Below, piece by piece: positions 7,658-16,110 of a DNA stretch of 64,000 nt. The number at the start of each line of letters is the position of its first letter. Position 1 is the first letter of the stretch. The position numbers and the translations under genes are program-made. Origin of the DNA: Sphingomonadales bacterium EhC05 (lineage in GTDB: Bacteria; Pseudomonadota; Alphaproteobacteria; Sphingomonadales; Sphingomonadaceae); assembly GCA_001650955.1 (NCBI GenBank), contig LXYP01000013.1:1-64000 (forward strand), in the 5' to 3' direction. The notes beneath the pieces were generated by a model. The model ran no database searches. It was given only the letters and a program-made list of their open reading frames with translations, and was not told where the DNA came from.

Positions 7658-9967
7658 ATGGCCGGAAAAGCGAACGAAGCAAATTGGCGCGAGATGATGC
7701 GGCTGAGCTTGTTGCGCAGCGGCGCGCTGATTGGCGCGATGACAATTGCCGTTTCCGCGGTGGTCCTGTCTCTCGCCCTGCTGAGCTATTCCCCCAGCGA
7801 TCCGTCGCTGAACACCGCCGCAGGCAGTGTCGAGCATAATTGGATGGGAATAGTCGGCTCCTACGCCTCCGACCTGATGCTGTCCTTGCTCGGAATTCCG
7901 GCGATCCTGTTTCTGCCGCTCATGCTTGTGCTCGCCAATCGATTGTGGCGGGCGATTGAACAGCCCGGCTGGAAGAAGCAATTGCTCTGGTGCCTGCTCG
8001 CCGCTCTGCTGATCGGAACCGGCCTGTCCTTATGGTTCCCGGACAGTCAGGCCGACCTGCCTTCCGGCTGGGGTGGACTTGCGGGCATGCTGGTCGCCAA
8101 GGCCATCAATGCCGGGCTCGGCCTGATCTCGGCAAGCTGGAGCGGGCTCATCTCCGGCGTGTTGATCGCCATAACCGTGACCAGCGGGATCGTGCTGGGC
8201 TATTTCAGCCTCAGGCTCGACCGGCCCTTGTTCAAAACATCTCTCTTCAAAATGCCGGACATCAAAATCCCCTTTGCCAGGCAGGACAGCGGCCTCGTCA
8301 TCGAACCGGATTCGACAGCTACGGCCAAGCCCAAGAAAGACCCGGCTCCGCGTAAACCGGTCAAGCCCGACAATCGTCCACCGCCAGAAATTAGCGACCG
8401 CGCGCTGCCGCCGAAACGCGCGGCATTGTCGAGCGGCAAACAGGGTGATTTCTTCGGCCCCTATGTGCTGCCCTCGATCGACCTGCTGGCGCCACCGTCC
8501 GAACAGCCGACCAATGTCATCGACAAAGCCGGTCTCGAACGCAACGCCCGCCTGCTCGAGACGGTGCTAGACGATTTTCACGTCAAAGGCACGATCAACG
8601 CCGTTCGCCCCGGACCGGTTGTCACAATGTATGAACTCGAGCCGGCTCCCGGCATCAAGGCCAGCCGGGTGATCCAGCTGGCCGAAGATATCGCGCGCAA
8701 CATGTCGGCGCTCTCCGCCCGTGTCGCTGCGATTCCCGGGCGGACGGTCATGGGAATCGAATTGCCCAACAAAACCCGCGAGATGGTCTCGCTCCACGAG
8801 ATGATCGCGAGTGACAGTTTCGCCGACCAGGGCGGCCAACTGCCGATCATCCTGGGCAAGAATATCTCGGGTGATCCGGTCATCGCTGATCTCGCACCAA
8901 TGCCGCATCTGCTGATTGCCGGGACCACCGGCTCGGGTAAATCGGTCGGTCTGAACTGCATGATCGTCTCTCTGCTCTACCGGCTCACGCCGACTGAATG
9001 CCGGATGATCATGATCGATCCCAAGATGCTGGAGCTCAGCACCTATGATGATATCCCGCATCTGCTGGCACCTGTCGTTACCGAGCCCGCCAAAGCGATC
9101 CGCGCGCTCAAATGGGCGGTGGAGCAGATGGAGGAACGCTACCGGATGATGTCATCCATTTCGGTTCGCAACCTCGCCAATTTCAATGAGAAAGTGAAAA
9201 ACGCCAAGACCAAAGGCAAGCCGCTGGGCCGGAAAGTACAGACTGGCTATGATCCGGAAACATCGCGTCCGATCTATGAAGAAGAGACGCTGGAATATGA
9301 GGCGCTGCCGCAGATCGTGATCATTGTCGACGAGCTTGCCGATCTGATGATGACGGCTGGCAAGGAAGTCGAATTTCTGATCCAGAGGCTGGCGCAAAAA
9401 GCACGGGCGGCGGGTATCCATCTGATCATGGCAACCCAGCGGCCATCGGTCGACGTCATCACCGGCGTGATCAAGGCCAACCTGCCAACCCGGATCAGCT
9501 TTCATGTGACTTCCAAAATCGATTCCCGCACCATTCTCGGCGAGCAGGGCGCGGAACAATTGCTCGGCAAAGGCGACATGCTCTATATGCCGGGCGGCAA
9601 ACAATTGACCCGCGTACATGGCCCGTTCGTCTCGGATGACGAGGTCCGGATGATCGCAGATCACTGGCGCTCGCAAGGGGTGCCGGAATATAATCAGTCG
9701 GTCACCGAAGAACCCGAAGATGGTGGCTATGCGCTGGATGGTGCCGATCTGTCCGACAGCAAGGAAGACCGGCAATATGCTCAGGCATGCCAGATCGTAT
9801 TTGAGAGCCAGAAAGTCTCGACCAGCTGGCTGCAACGGCAGTTGCGCATTGGCTATAATACGGCCGCGCGGATCATCGACCGGATGGAAGAGGATGAATT
9901 TATCAGCGCACCTAATCATATCGGTCGCCGGGAAGTGCTGCGTGATCAAAATGGTGAGATGCTCTAA
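7658..9967 (+). CDS. ftsK: DNA translocase FtsK
   Basis: The 769-residue protein has about four N-terminal transmembrane helices (residues 25-180). A short Pro/Lys-rich linker (about 215-260) is followed by the alpha-beta motor domain, with Walker A GTTGSGKS (residues 422-429) and Walker B IIVDELADLMM. The C-terminal gamma winged-helix domain (about 700-769) reads KOPS sequences. FtsK anchors at the division septum and pumps chromosome ends toward dif for XerCD resolution. The short linker is usual in alphaproteobacteria. It is followed by lolA and xthA, a conserved order in this class. Confidence 0.97.
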   Translation: MAGKANEANWREMMRLSLLRSGALIGAMTIAVSAVVLSLALLSYSPSDPSLNTAAGSVEHNWMGIVGSYASDLMLSLLGIPAILFLPLMLVLANRLWRAIEQPGWKKQLLWCLLAALLIGTGLSLWFPDSQADLPSGWGGLAGMLVAKAINAGLGLISASWSGLISGVLIAITVTSGIVLGYFSLRLDRPLFKTSLFKMPDIKIPFARQDSGLVIEPDSTATAKPKKDPAPRKPVKPDNRPPPEISDRALPPKRAALSSGKQGDFFGPYVLPSIDLLAPPSEQPTNVIDKAGLERNARLLETVLDDFHVKGTINAVRPGPVVTMYELEPAPGIKASRVIQLAEDIARNMSALSARVAAIPGRTVMGIELPNKTREMVSLHEMIASDSFADQGGQLPIILGKNISGDPVIADLAPMPHLLIAGTTGSGKSVGLNCMIVSLLYRLTPTECRMIMIDPKMLELSTYDDIPHLLAPVVTEPAKAIRALKWAVEQMEERYRMMSSISVRNLANFNEKVKNAKTKGKPLGRKVQTGYDPETSRPIYEEETLEYEALPQIVIIVDELADLMMTAGKEVEFLIQRLAQKARAAGIHLIMATQRPSVDVITGVIKANLPTRISFHVTSKIDSRTILGEQGAEQLLGKGDMLYMPGGKQLTRVHGPFVSDDEVRMIADHWRSQGVPEYNQSVTEEPEDGGYALDGADLSDSKEDRQYAQACQIVFESQKVSTSWLQRQLRIGYNTAARIIDRMEEDEFISAPNHIGRREVLRDQNGEML

Positions 9968-10047
9968 GCATTTGCTGACTATGCAATTCAGCCGATATTC
10001 AATCGCCACCGGCTAGGCGGTCGAACAATCATTTGGGAGTTTTCAAT

Positions 10048-10677
10048 ATGTTGAAATATGCCGCCGCCCTCATCGCCGCTCCGCTCGCGGTCACCGCGAG
10101 CATTCCGGCGACTGCGCAGCAGAGCCCGTCGGCCAGCCTCAACGCCATTTCGACGCATTTGCGGGCGATGACGACGATGACCGCGAATTTCTCGCAAACC
10201 GACCGCAGCGGCCAGTTACTGACCGGCCAGCTGATCATCAAGCAGCCCGGGCGCATTCGCTTTCAATATCAGAAAGAAGCCAATCTTCTGATCGTCGGCG
10301 ATGGCAAGGCGCTGACGCTGATCGATTATGAAGTGAATCAGGTGCAGCGCTGGCCAATCAAGAATAGTCCGCTGGGCGCCCTGCTCAACCCCGAACGCGA
10401 CCTGTCCAAATATGGACGGCTGATCCCGACTCGCAATCCCGACGTCTTGAGCGTCGAGGTGCAGGATCCCAAACGGCCGGAATATGGCATCATCACCATG
10501 GTGTTCACCAAGACGGCCGGCGCGCCGGGAGGGCTGCGGCTCGATGGCTGGGTGTCGCTTGATTCGAAAAATAATCGCACCTCGATCCGACTCACCGATC
10601 AGAAGTTCGGAGTCCCGGTGGCAAACAGCCGCTTCAACTGGACCGATCCGCGCCGCAATCGCCGTGGCAGACGGTGA
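10048..10677 (+). CDS. lolA: outer-membrane lipoprotein carrier protein LolA
   Basis: The ATG at 10048 is preceded by GGGAG at a suitable distance; an upstream TTG (10033) is less likely. The 209-residue product has a signal peptide ending near ATAQQ. The mature part shows LolA-family features: MTANFSQTDRSGQLLTGQL, GRIRFQYQKEANLLIVGDGK and a C-terminal region with WVSLDSKNNRTSIRL. LolA is the periplasmic chaperone that takes lipoproteins from LolCDE to the outer membrane. It lies 80 bp after ftsK and is followed by the candidate structured RNA. Confidence 0.93.
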   Translation: MLKYAAALIAAPLAVTASIPATAQQSPSASLNAISTHLRAMTTMTANFSQTDRSGQLLTGQLIIKQPGRIRFQYQKEANLLIVGDGKALTLIDYEVNQVQRWPIKNSPLGALLNPERDLSKYGRLIPTRNPDVLSVEVQDPKRPEYGIITMVFTKTAGAPGGLRLDGWVSLDSKNNRTSIRLTDQKFGVPVANSRFNWTDPRRNRRGRR

Positions 10678-10729
10678 ACTGAGGCGCACTACCGATCAGT
10701 GGAAATCATGTTACATTCTGTTCATATAA

Positions 10730-10883
10730 GCGACAGAAACCCCACGGTATAAGGGTTACAGGATGAGATGAGGCGGTCAGGTTTTCCCCCTGTTACCTGA
10801 CTTTACAGTCTTCGGATCATCCTATGCGTGACGAACGCGAGTTAGCCCCCACCTCCTTAATGCCCCCGGAGGTGGGGGTTTTT
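10730..10883 (+). ncRNA. candidate structured small RNA downstream of lolA
   Basis: About 150 bases fold into consecutive exact stems. AACCC/GGGTT pairs 10738-10742 with 10753-10757. An outer helix AGGATGA/TCATCCT (10760-10766 with 10817-10823) encloses the hairpin GTCAGGT/ACCTGAC (10776-10782 with 10795-10801). GCGT/ACGC pairs 10826-10829 with 10835-10838, and a strong terminator follows. The loop of the inner hairpin contains CCCCC, a potential anti-Shine-Dalgarno sequence. No clear promoter was identified, so it could be an independent RNA or a processed lolA 3' end. The 5' boundary is a guess, and no Rfam family is recognised with confidence. Confidence 0.55.
10846..10883 (+). terminator. 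Rho-independent terminator with 11-bp stem
   Basis: CCCCCACCTCC (10846-10856) pairs perfectly with GGAGGTGGGGG (10868-10878) across an 11-base loop, followed by TTTTT. It ends the ftsK-lolA direction transcript or the candidate small RNA, and insulates xthA, which starts about 95 bases later. Confidence 0.9.
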
Positions 10884-10977
10884 ACTCATTCGAACCATAC
10901 TATCATCGGCAAAAATATGCAGCTCGCGAAAGCCTTTAGGCTTGGGTTTCGGGAAAAGCATGGCTAGGACGATGGCC

Positions 10978-11772
10978 ATGACTGATAGCCTTAAAATCGT
11001 GAGCTGGAATATCAACAGCGTCCGTGCGCGAATCGATATTGTCGAAAGATTTCTAAGAGAAGAAGCGCCAGACGTTCTCTGCCTGCAGGAGACCAAGGTC
11101 CGTAACGAGCAATTTCCCGAAGGCGCCTTTCGCCAACTCGGCTATAATCACCTCGTTCTGAACGGCCAGCCGATGCACCATGGCGTTGCAATCATCAGCC
11201 GTTTGCCGCTGCACAAGGATGAACGGTTTGACTGGCAAGCCAATGGCGAAGCCCGCCATGTCGGGGCGGTGCTCCCAAATGGCGTACGTATCGAAAATGT
11301 CTACATCCCCGCCGGCGGCGAAATTGCCGACCGCGAGGCAAATCCCAAATTCGGTCAGAAGCTGGATTTCTTTGGCCGGATGACCGAATGGTCGGAAAGC
11401 CTGAAGGAACCCACTATCCTGCTGGGCGACTTCAACGTCGCGCCGCTGGCAGCCGATGTCTGGAACCATAAGGCACTTTTGAAAGTGGTCAGTCATACGC
11501 AGATCGAGATCGATCATCTTTACAAGATGCGCGACGCCCATGGCTGGGTCGATATCGGTCGCAAGCTGATCCCCGATCCCGAACGGCTTTTCACCTGGTG
11601 GAGCTATCGCGCCAAGGACTGGCGAGCATCGGACAAGGGCCGCCGGCTGGATCATGTCTGGGTCAGCCCGGAACTCGAAGACAAAGCGGTCGGCCATATT
11701 GTCCTTGAAGACGCGCGCAGCTGGGGCAAGCCCTCCGATCACGCGCCATTGATTACGGAATTCAAATTTTGA
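10978..11772 (+). CDS. xthA: exodeoxyribonuclease III
   Basis: The start at 10978 gives MTDSLKIVSWNINSVRAR, the usual N-terminus; ATGs at 10942, 10960 and 10972 are also in frame. The 264-residue endonuclease/exonuclease/phosphatase fold has the WNINS, LQETK, LGDFNVAP and C-terminal SDHAPLI motifs, which carry the metal-binding and catalytic Asp/His residues. It acts in base-excision repair as an AP endonuclease and 3' exonuclease. The stop overlaps the start region of ribA, so the two are probably co-transcribed. Confidence 0.95.
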   Translation: MTDSLKIVSWNINSVRARIDIVERFLREEAPDVLCLQETKVRNEQFPEGAFRQLGYNHLVLNGQPMHHGVAIISRLPLHKDERFDWQANGEARHVGAVLPNGVRIENVYIPAGGEIADREANPKFGQKLDFFGRMTEWSESLKEPTILLGDFNVAPLAADVWNHKALLKVVSHTQIEIDHLYKMRDAHGWVDIGRKLIPDPERLFTWWSYRAKDWRASDKGRRLDHVWVSPELEDKAVGHIVLEDARSWGKPSDHAPLITEFKF

Positions 11773-11777
11773 ATAGA

Positions 11778-12848
11778 ATGCCTCTTGAGGAGGCCCAAAA
11801 GGCGGCTGCCCGGCGCGCGGCGCGTGCCGTCGACGCATTGCGCCGCGGCTGGCCGATTGGCGTGGAAGCAGAAGGACAGAGGCTGAACCTGTTGCCGGTG
11901 GAAACCGGAGACCTGTCTGCCGCCCTGCCAACCTCGGGCACGTTATCCCTGCTGATCTCTGCAAGCCGCGCGGACACGCTCAAACTGCTCAATCAATTTG
12001 CCGCTGCGGATCCGAATCTACCGATCCGGATTGTCCTCGACGCGCCCGTCTCCGCGGCCGAGATTACCGCGATTGTCGATCCGGTGCTCGATATGCAATA
12101 TCCGATGAAAGGCCCGTTTCGCAGCGAGACTCTCGGCCATCCCGAAGCGGCCAAGGCCGCAATGGAGCTGGCGCGGCAAGGCGGATTACTGCCCGCATTT
12201 CTGATCGTCGATGACGCCGAAGATATTGTCCATGCCGAAGATGCAGACGCCTATGCTGACGCCGGGGCGCTGACAATCAGCGCGCATGCCAAGCTGCCCG
12301 TCGCAGCCAATGCCGAAGCCCATATCTATGGTTTCCGCAGCGAAGCCGATGCCACCGATCATATCGCGCTGGTGATCGGCCAACGCGATAACAGCACGCC
12401 GGTCGTGCGCCTGCACAGCGAATGTCTGACCGGTGATGTGCTTGGCAGTCTCAAATGCGACTGCGGCCCGCAACTGCATGCTGCGCTGGACCAGATGAGC
12501 AACGCCTCCTGGGGGGTGCTGCTCTACCTGCGTCAGGAAGGGCGGGGCATTGGCCTGATCAACAAGTTGCGCGCCTATGCGCTGCAGGATCAGGGCTTTG
12601 ACACCGTTGATGCCAACCAGCGGCTCGGTTTTGCGATTGATGCACGCGATTTCTCCATTGCCGCGCGGATGCTCGACCTGCTGAACGTGCCTCGAGTCAA
12701 GCTGCTGACCAACAATCCCGAAAAAGTCGCCGGTCTGGAAGCCTCTGGCGTGTCGGTCGAAGACCGATTGCCGGTCCAAATCACCGCCAATCCGCACAAT
12801 GAATTTTATCTCGATACCAAACGCGATCGCACCGGTCACAAATTATGA
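11778..12848 (+). CDS. ribA: GTP cyclohydrolase II
   Basis: The ATG at 11778 was chosen; a TTG at 11769 would overlap the xthA stop. The C-terminal GTP cyclohydrolase II domain (about residues 200-350) has the zinc-binding C-x10-C-x-C set (CLTGDVLGSLKCDC), the active-site stretch RQEGRGIGLINKLRAY and NNPEKV. The N-terminal 190 residues are an extension seen in alphaproteobacterial RibA proteins and lack a recognisable RibB active site. The enzyme opens GTP in the first step of riboflavin synthesis. No FMN riboswitch is visible upstream. About 356 residues. Confidence 0.92.
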   Translation: MPLEEAQKAAARRAARAVDALRRGWPIGVEAEGQRLNLLPVETGDLSAALPTSGTLSLLISASRADTLKLLNQFAAADPNLPIRIVLDAPVSAAEITAIVDPVLDMQYPMKGPFRSETLGHPEAAKAAMELARQGGLLPAFLIVDDAEDIVHAEDADAYADAGALTISAHAKLPVAANAEAHIYGFRSEADATDHIALVIGQRDNSTPVVRLHSECLTGDVLGSLKCDCGPQLHAALDQMSNASWGVLLYLRQEGRGIGLINKLRAYALQDQGFDTVDANQRLGFAIDARDFSIAARMLDLLNVPRVKLLTNNPEKVAGLEASGVSVEDRLPVQITANPHNEFYLDTKRDRTGHKL

Positions 12849-12935
12849 TTGCGACAGGGACGGACAATCGCTGAAAAATTCAACGGATTTACGAAGACAT
12901 CATCCAAGACAACAGATCAGCAAACAGGATCGAAA

Positions 12936-13907
12936 ATGACGGAAACACCGACGAAAATAGAACCGCTGAATATTGGCCGGATCGCCCTGATATTTGCCGC
13001 TTTGCTGGCAATTGGCGCTATCGGTGTCCAGCTCTACAAAAACTATATGAGCGACACCGACGATAATGTTGCAACAGCAGGCGTAGACACCGAACAGGCA
13101 CCCAATGTCGAGGAAGTCATCTCCGGGCTCGAAAAGAAGCTGCAGGACAATCCAGACGATGCCGAAAGCTGGCGGATGCTCGGCTGGAGCTATTTCGAAA
13201 CGGCGAAATTTGCCGAATCCGCCACGGCGATGAAACGCGCGACGACGCTCGATTCCGACAATCCGGAATATTGGTCGATGCTCGGCGAAGCCCTGGTCAT
13301 GGCCAGCGATGGCATGCAGGTGCCTGATGATGCCGGAGATGCGTTTCGCAATGCGCTCAAATATGACCCCAAAGACCCGCGCGCGCGCTATTTTCTTGCG
13401 GTCAAAAAGGATATTGCCGGCGATCATGCAGGCGCGATTGAAGACTGGTTTGCGCTGCTCGAAGACACGCCTGCCGATGCGCCATATGCCGCCGACATCC
13501 GTCGCGTCATTGGTCAGGTTGCCGAAAATGAAGGCATTGACGTGGCCGATCGCCTCGCCAAGGCCGCGCCTGCCCCGCCAACCGGTGGTATCGCGACCGA
13601 TGGTCCTGCGGTCGCAACCGCCGCCATCCCCGGCCCGTCACGCCAGCAAATGCAGGAGGCCGCCGCCCTGCCGGCCGGTCAACAGGAAGCGATGATCCAG
13701 GGCATGGTTGATGGGCTGGATGAAAAGCTGAAAGCCAATCCCCAGGATGCCAATGGCTGGATCATGCTGATCCGCAGCCGCATGCAATTGGGACAGGCCG
13801 GAAAAGCGCGAGAGGCCCGCGACCGCGGTCTGGAAGCGTTTAAAAATGATGGCGCGGAGGCCAAACGGATCAGAGAGGCGGCGATGGCATTGGGCGTTGG
13901 GAGCTAG
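12936..13907 (+). CDS. TPR protein of the CcmI/CycH type (cytochrome c biogenesis factor)
   Basis: The ATG at 12936 is preferred over a TTG at 12849, because residues after it give a short cytosolic tail and a transmembrane helix (about residues 15-33, RIALIFAALLAIGAIGVQL). TPR units follow (about 65-200: DDAESWRMLGWSYFETAKF, NPEYWSMLGEALVMA), then an Ala/Pro-rich linker and a further TPR pair. This matches the C-terminal, apocytochrome-chaperone half of CcmI. No other ccm genes are in the window, so the role is inferred from architecture. 323 residues; follows ribA by 87 bp. Confidence 0.75.
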   Translation: MTETPTKIEPLNIGRIALIFAALLAIGAIGVQLYKNYMSDTDDNVATAGVDTEQAPNVEEVISGLEKKLQDNPDDAESWRMLGWSYFETAKFAESATAMKRATTLDSDNPEYWSMLGEALVMASDGMQVPDDAGDAFRNALKYDPKDPRARYFLAVKKDIAGDHAGAIEDWFALLEDTPADAPYAADIRRVIGQVAENEGIDVADRLAKAAPAPPTGGIATDGPAVATAAIPGPSRQQMQEAAALPAGQQEAMIQGMVDGLDEKLKANPQDANGWIMLIRSRMQLGQAGKAREARDRGLEAFKNDGAEAKRIREAAMALGVGS

Positions 13908-14022
13908 CTGCCCCAGTCGCGCAGAGCAGTCTTGTTGACAACCGATGATGACGAACCGGCAAGTCCCTGAGTTACATTGAGTTTGTCGCCAAAAGATACG
14001 GCAGACGAAAATATTTAACCGA

Positions 14023-14063
14023 CTGGGCCGTCGGCAGCCTTTCCGAAGGAGGCGACGGCCCAG
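14023..14063. terminator. GC-rich hairpin between convergent genes
   Basis: CTGGGCCGTCG (14023-14033) and CGACGGCCCAG (14053-14063) are exact inverse complements, with an inner CCTT/AAGG stem (14038-14041 with 14046-14049). It lies in the 275-bp gap between the TPR gene and the convergent marR gene, where a bidirectional terminator is expected. Neither side has a clean T-run, so the call is moderate. Nothing else was recognised in this gap. Confidence 0.5.
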
Positions 14064-14182
14064 ACGTTCTGGCATAAACGATCTGGCAACGGAGCGACGA
14101 GTTGATTGCGCGACATTGCGCAACATCTCCACGTTGATTTCAGGGTAGCAGAACCAATTGCCCGCAAGCGTTGCGCCGTGGA

Positions 14183-14683
14183 CTAGATCGCATGTCCGGG
14201 AATTGGGCAATTGCTGCATGTATCGACGGCACACAGACGACAGATGCGATGTTTTGCCATTTCGCTTTCCGGCAGCTCCGCCAGGACCTTGGCGAGCAAG
14301 TCACCGAAAATCAGCCGTTCGTCGGCGGTGAGCCCCGCGAGCGGCGCCTCCAGCAGGTCAAGACGACTATCGATCAGCTGCTGCCGCAGCCTGCTGCCCT
14401 TGCGGGTCAGATGCAGCGCAACCGCCCGGCTATCTGCAGCCTTGCCTCGCTCAACAAGGCCGTCCCCTTCCAGACGATCAATCAGACGCACGGTGCCGGG
14501 ATGGGAAAGATCTAGGACCTGACGGAGGATTTCGACAGACAGGCCCGGCGCATATCCCAGGACAATGATAGCGGCAGCCGTTTCACCGGACCGGTTGAAT
14601 ATGTTCTTCATCCCGGATTTCATCCGGTCGGTAAGCGCAAGGGCCAGCGCGCCAAGCAGATTTGTGGTGCGGTCCATCGCCAT
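14183..14683 (-). CDS. MarR-family regulator with C-terminal CxxC-x4-CxxC tail
   Basis: The start at 14683 (MAMDRTTN) is preferred over the ATG at 14701, which would translate the adjacent operator-like palindrome. The 166-residue product has a winged-helix MarR fold: GLSVEILRQVLDLSHPGTVRLIDRL is the helix-turn-helix, and DSRAVALHLTRKG is the wing. After the dimerisation helix comes a cysteine-rich end with CRLCAVDTCSNC, which could bind zinc or an Fe-S cluster or sense oxidants. It is divergent from the DUF3237 gene, with ATGC-N5-GCAT sites between them; autoregulation is inferred. Confidence 0.88.
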   Translation of the reverse strand: MAMDRTTNLLGALALALTDRMKSGMKNIFNRSGETAAAIIVLGYAPGLSVEILRQVLDLSHPGTVRLIDRLEGDGLVERGKAADSRAVALHLTRKGSRLRQQLIDSRLDLLEAPLAGLTADERLIFGDLLAKVLAELPESEMAKHRICRLCAVDTCSNCPIPGHAI

Positions 14684-14688
14684 GATAT

Positions 14689-14701
14689 ATGCGCGCCGCA
14701 T
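14689..14701. promoter_or_regulatory. putative operator 1, ATGC-N5-GCAT, at the marR start
   Basis: ATGCGCGCCGCAT lies 6 bases upstream of the marR ATG (14683), over the ribosome-binding region. It shares the ATGC-N5-GCAT symmetry with sites at 14734 and 16744. Repressor binding here could block marR transcription. Confidence 0.5.
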
Positions 14702-14733
14702 AAAAATTGCAATTGCAGCATTGTCCTATATGT

Positions 14734-14746
14734 ATGCGTTATGCAT
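14734..14746. promoter_or_regulatory. putative operator 2, ATGC-N5-GCAT, between marR and the DUF3237 gene
   Basis: ATGCGTTATGCAT lies in the AT-rich part of the divergent intergenic region. Its flanks (TATATGT before, ATATTATTATCAGATC after) resemble the flanks of the site upstream of the GNAT gene. Most likely bound by the adjacent MarR protein; this is inference. Confidence 0.55.
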
Positions 14747-14899
14747 ATTATTATCAGATCGATAGCAGCCGAGATAATTGTAAGAGCAGGCATCAGGATC
14801 GGGCACAATCTGGTCCGTCCGCAGTCTCCATCGAAGATCGCGGAGATACATGTTCGGCGGGCCGCTGCAATCCGCGGAAGCAGAGAAGGAGAATTTGAC

Positions 14900-15418
14900 A
14901 TGTTTGACGGTTTGACCCTGAGCCCAACCAACTGGGATGCCGACGCGCCGCCCGGTCTCGAATTCCTGTTCGAAGCGCGGGTGAAACTCCACTTACCACC
15001 GAGGGATACCGGACCGATGCCCGACGGCAATCGCGTGATCTTCATGATCAAGGGCGGGACGTTTGAAGGGCCTCATCTCCGCGGACATGTAGTGCCGGAT
15101 TCGGGTGCCGACTGGATACGCATCCGACCCGACGGGACGGGCGTTCTGGACGTGCGCTTCTGCCTGGAAACCCATGACAACGCCCTGCTCTACGTCCATT
15201 GGCAAGGCCGGACCTGGTCAGCGCCAGAAGATGCCGAATATGCGTTTGACGTGGAAAAGTCAGATGATCCGGCTGGCGCCTGGCGCTATTATTTCCGGGC
15301 CGCGCCCCAGTTTGAAACCGGAGATCCGCGATATGCCTGGCTCAACAACATCGTCGCCGTCACCAAGTCCAGAACCGGCGACGGTGGTCCGATCCACCGC
15401 GTTTTTGCGGTGACCTGA
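14900..15418 (+). CDS. DUF3237-domain protein
   Basis: The ATG at 14900 has a strong AGAAGGAG about 11 bases upstream and gives 172 residues beginning MFDGLTLSPTNW. The sequence fits the DUF3237 family of small beta-barrel proteins (LEFLFEARVKL near the N-terminus, GPHLRGHVVPDSGADWIRI centrally, DPRYAWLNNIVAV near the end). Members are often near xenobiotic or aromatic catabolic genes; the function is unknown. It is divergent from marR across two operator-like sites and is followed by ogt 112 bp later. Confidence 0.8.
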   Translation: MFDGLTLSPTNWDADAPPGLEFLFEARVKLHLPPRDTGPMPDGNRVIFMIKGGTFEGPHLRGHVVPDSGADWIRIRPDGTGVLDVRFCLETHDNALLYVHWQGRTWSAPEDAEYAFDVEKSDDPAGAWRYYFRAAPQFETGDPRYAWLNNIVAVTKSRTGDGGPIHRVFAVT

Positions 15419-15472
15419 GGCAGCAAAACCGGGCGCGCATTGGCGGTAAGCAGCGACATAATGTTCTGACAA

Positions 15473-15500
15473 TTGACCGATCGCATATCGGGGATGTAAA
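15473..15500 (+). promoter_or_regulatory. possible sigma-70-type promoter for ogt
   Basis: TTGACC (15473-15478) and TGTAAA (15495-15500) are separated by 16 bases, about 30 bases before the ogt ATG. A short palindrome (CCGAT-N5-ATCGG, 15477-15491) overlaps it. The match is moderate and positional only. Confidence 0.35.
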
Positions 15501-15530
15501 CGGCTCCCCAAAGGACGGATACTTCTTCGC

Positions 15531-16088
15531 ATGCCACGCCTCTCCCTCTTTCCAACTCCGATTGGCGACTGCGGCATCGCCTGGGAAAGTGGAACGGTCG
15601 TCGCCACCACTCTCCCGGACGAGACATCTGACGCGACAGCAGCTCGTCTGGCGGCACGGACCGGGGCAGTTTCAGGCGACCCGCCCGATGACATCCGTCG
15701 CGCCATCCGATCGATCATAGCGCTGCTCGAAGGAATAGACGCGAATCTGTCGCACATCGCCTGCGACATGAATGGAATCGAACCTTTCGCCCAGAAAGTC
15801 TACGCCGCCACCCGCGCAGTCCCGGCCGGACAGACGCTCACATATGGCGATATCGCGCGCCAGATCGGCAATGTACAGCTTGCCAGAACGGTCGGCCAGA
15901 CGCTGGGTCGCAATCCCTTTCCGATCATCATCCCCTGCCATCGTATTGTCGGTGCACACGGTCGGCTCACGGGTTTTTCTGCGCCCGGTGGCACGCGAAC
16001 AAAGCTGAAATTACTGGCAATTGAAGAGGCCGCATTTGGTGGCGCGTCAGGATTGTTCGATCACCTGCCGATCGCGGTAAAACCCTGA
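15531..16088 (+). CDS. ogt: methylated-DNA-[protein]-cysteine S-methyltransferase
   Basis: The 185-residue protein carries the active-site PCHRIVG motif (acceptor cysteine) and the preceding helix-turn-helix stretch with TLTYGDIARQIGN and ARTVGQTLGRNPFPIIIPCHR. The N-terminal part is an RNase H-like ribonuclease fold as in Ogt; no AdaA-type zinc domain is present. It repairs O6-alkylguanine by irreversible transfer to its own cysteine. The gene lies within the MarR-associated cluster and ends 23 bases before the convergent GNAT gene. Confidence 0.93.
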   Translation: MPRLSLFPTPIGDCGIAWESGTVVATTLPDETSDATAARLAARTGAVSGDPPDDIRRAIRSIIALLEGIDANLSHIACDMNGIEPFAQKVYAATRAVPAGQTLTYGDIARQIGNVQLARTVGQTLGRNPFPIIIPCHRIVGAHGRLTGFSAPGGTRTKLKLLAIEEAAFGGASGLFDHLPIAVKP

Positions 16089-16110
16089 GGATAAATGCCG
16101 TCGCTGCGCT

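Noticed and set aside
9152-10009. 285-codon ORF antisense to ftsK
   Set aside because: FtsK motor and gamma domain on the plus strand explain this region.
11700-11780. FMN riboswitch before ribA
   Set aside because: ribA overlaps the end of xthA; no RFN element can be placed.
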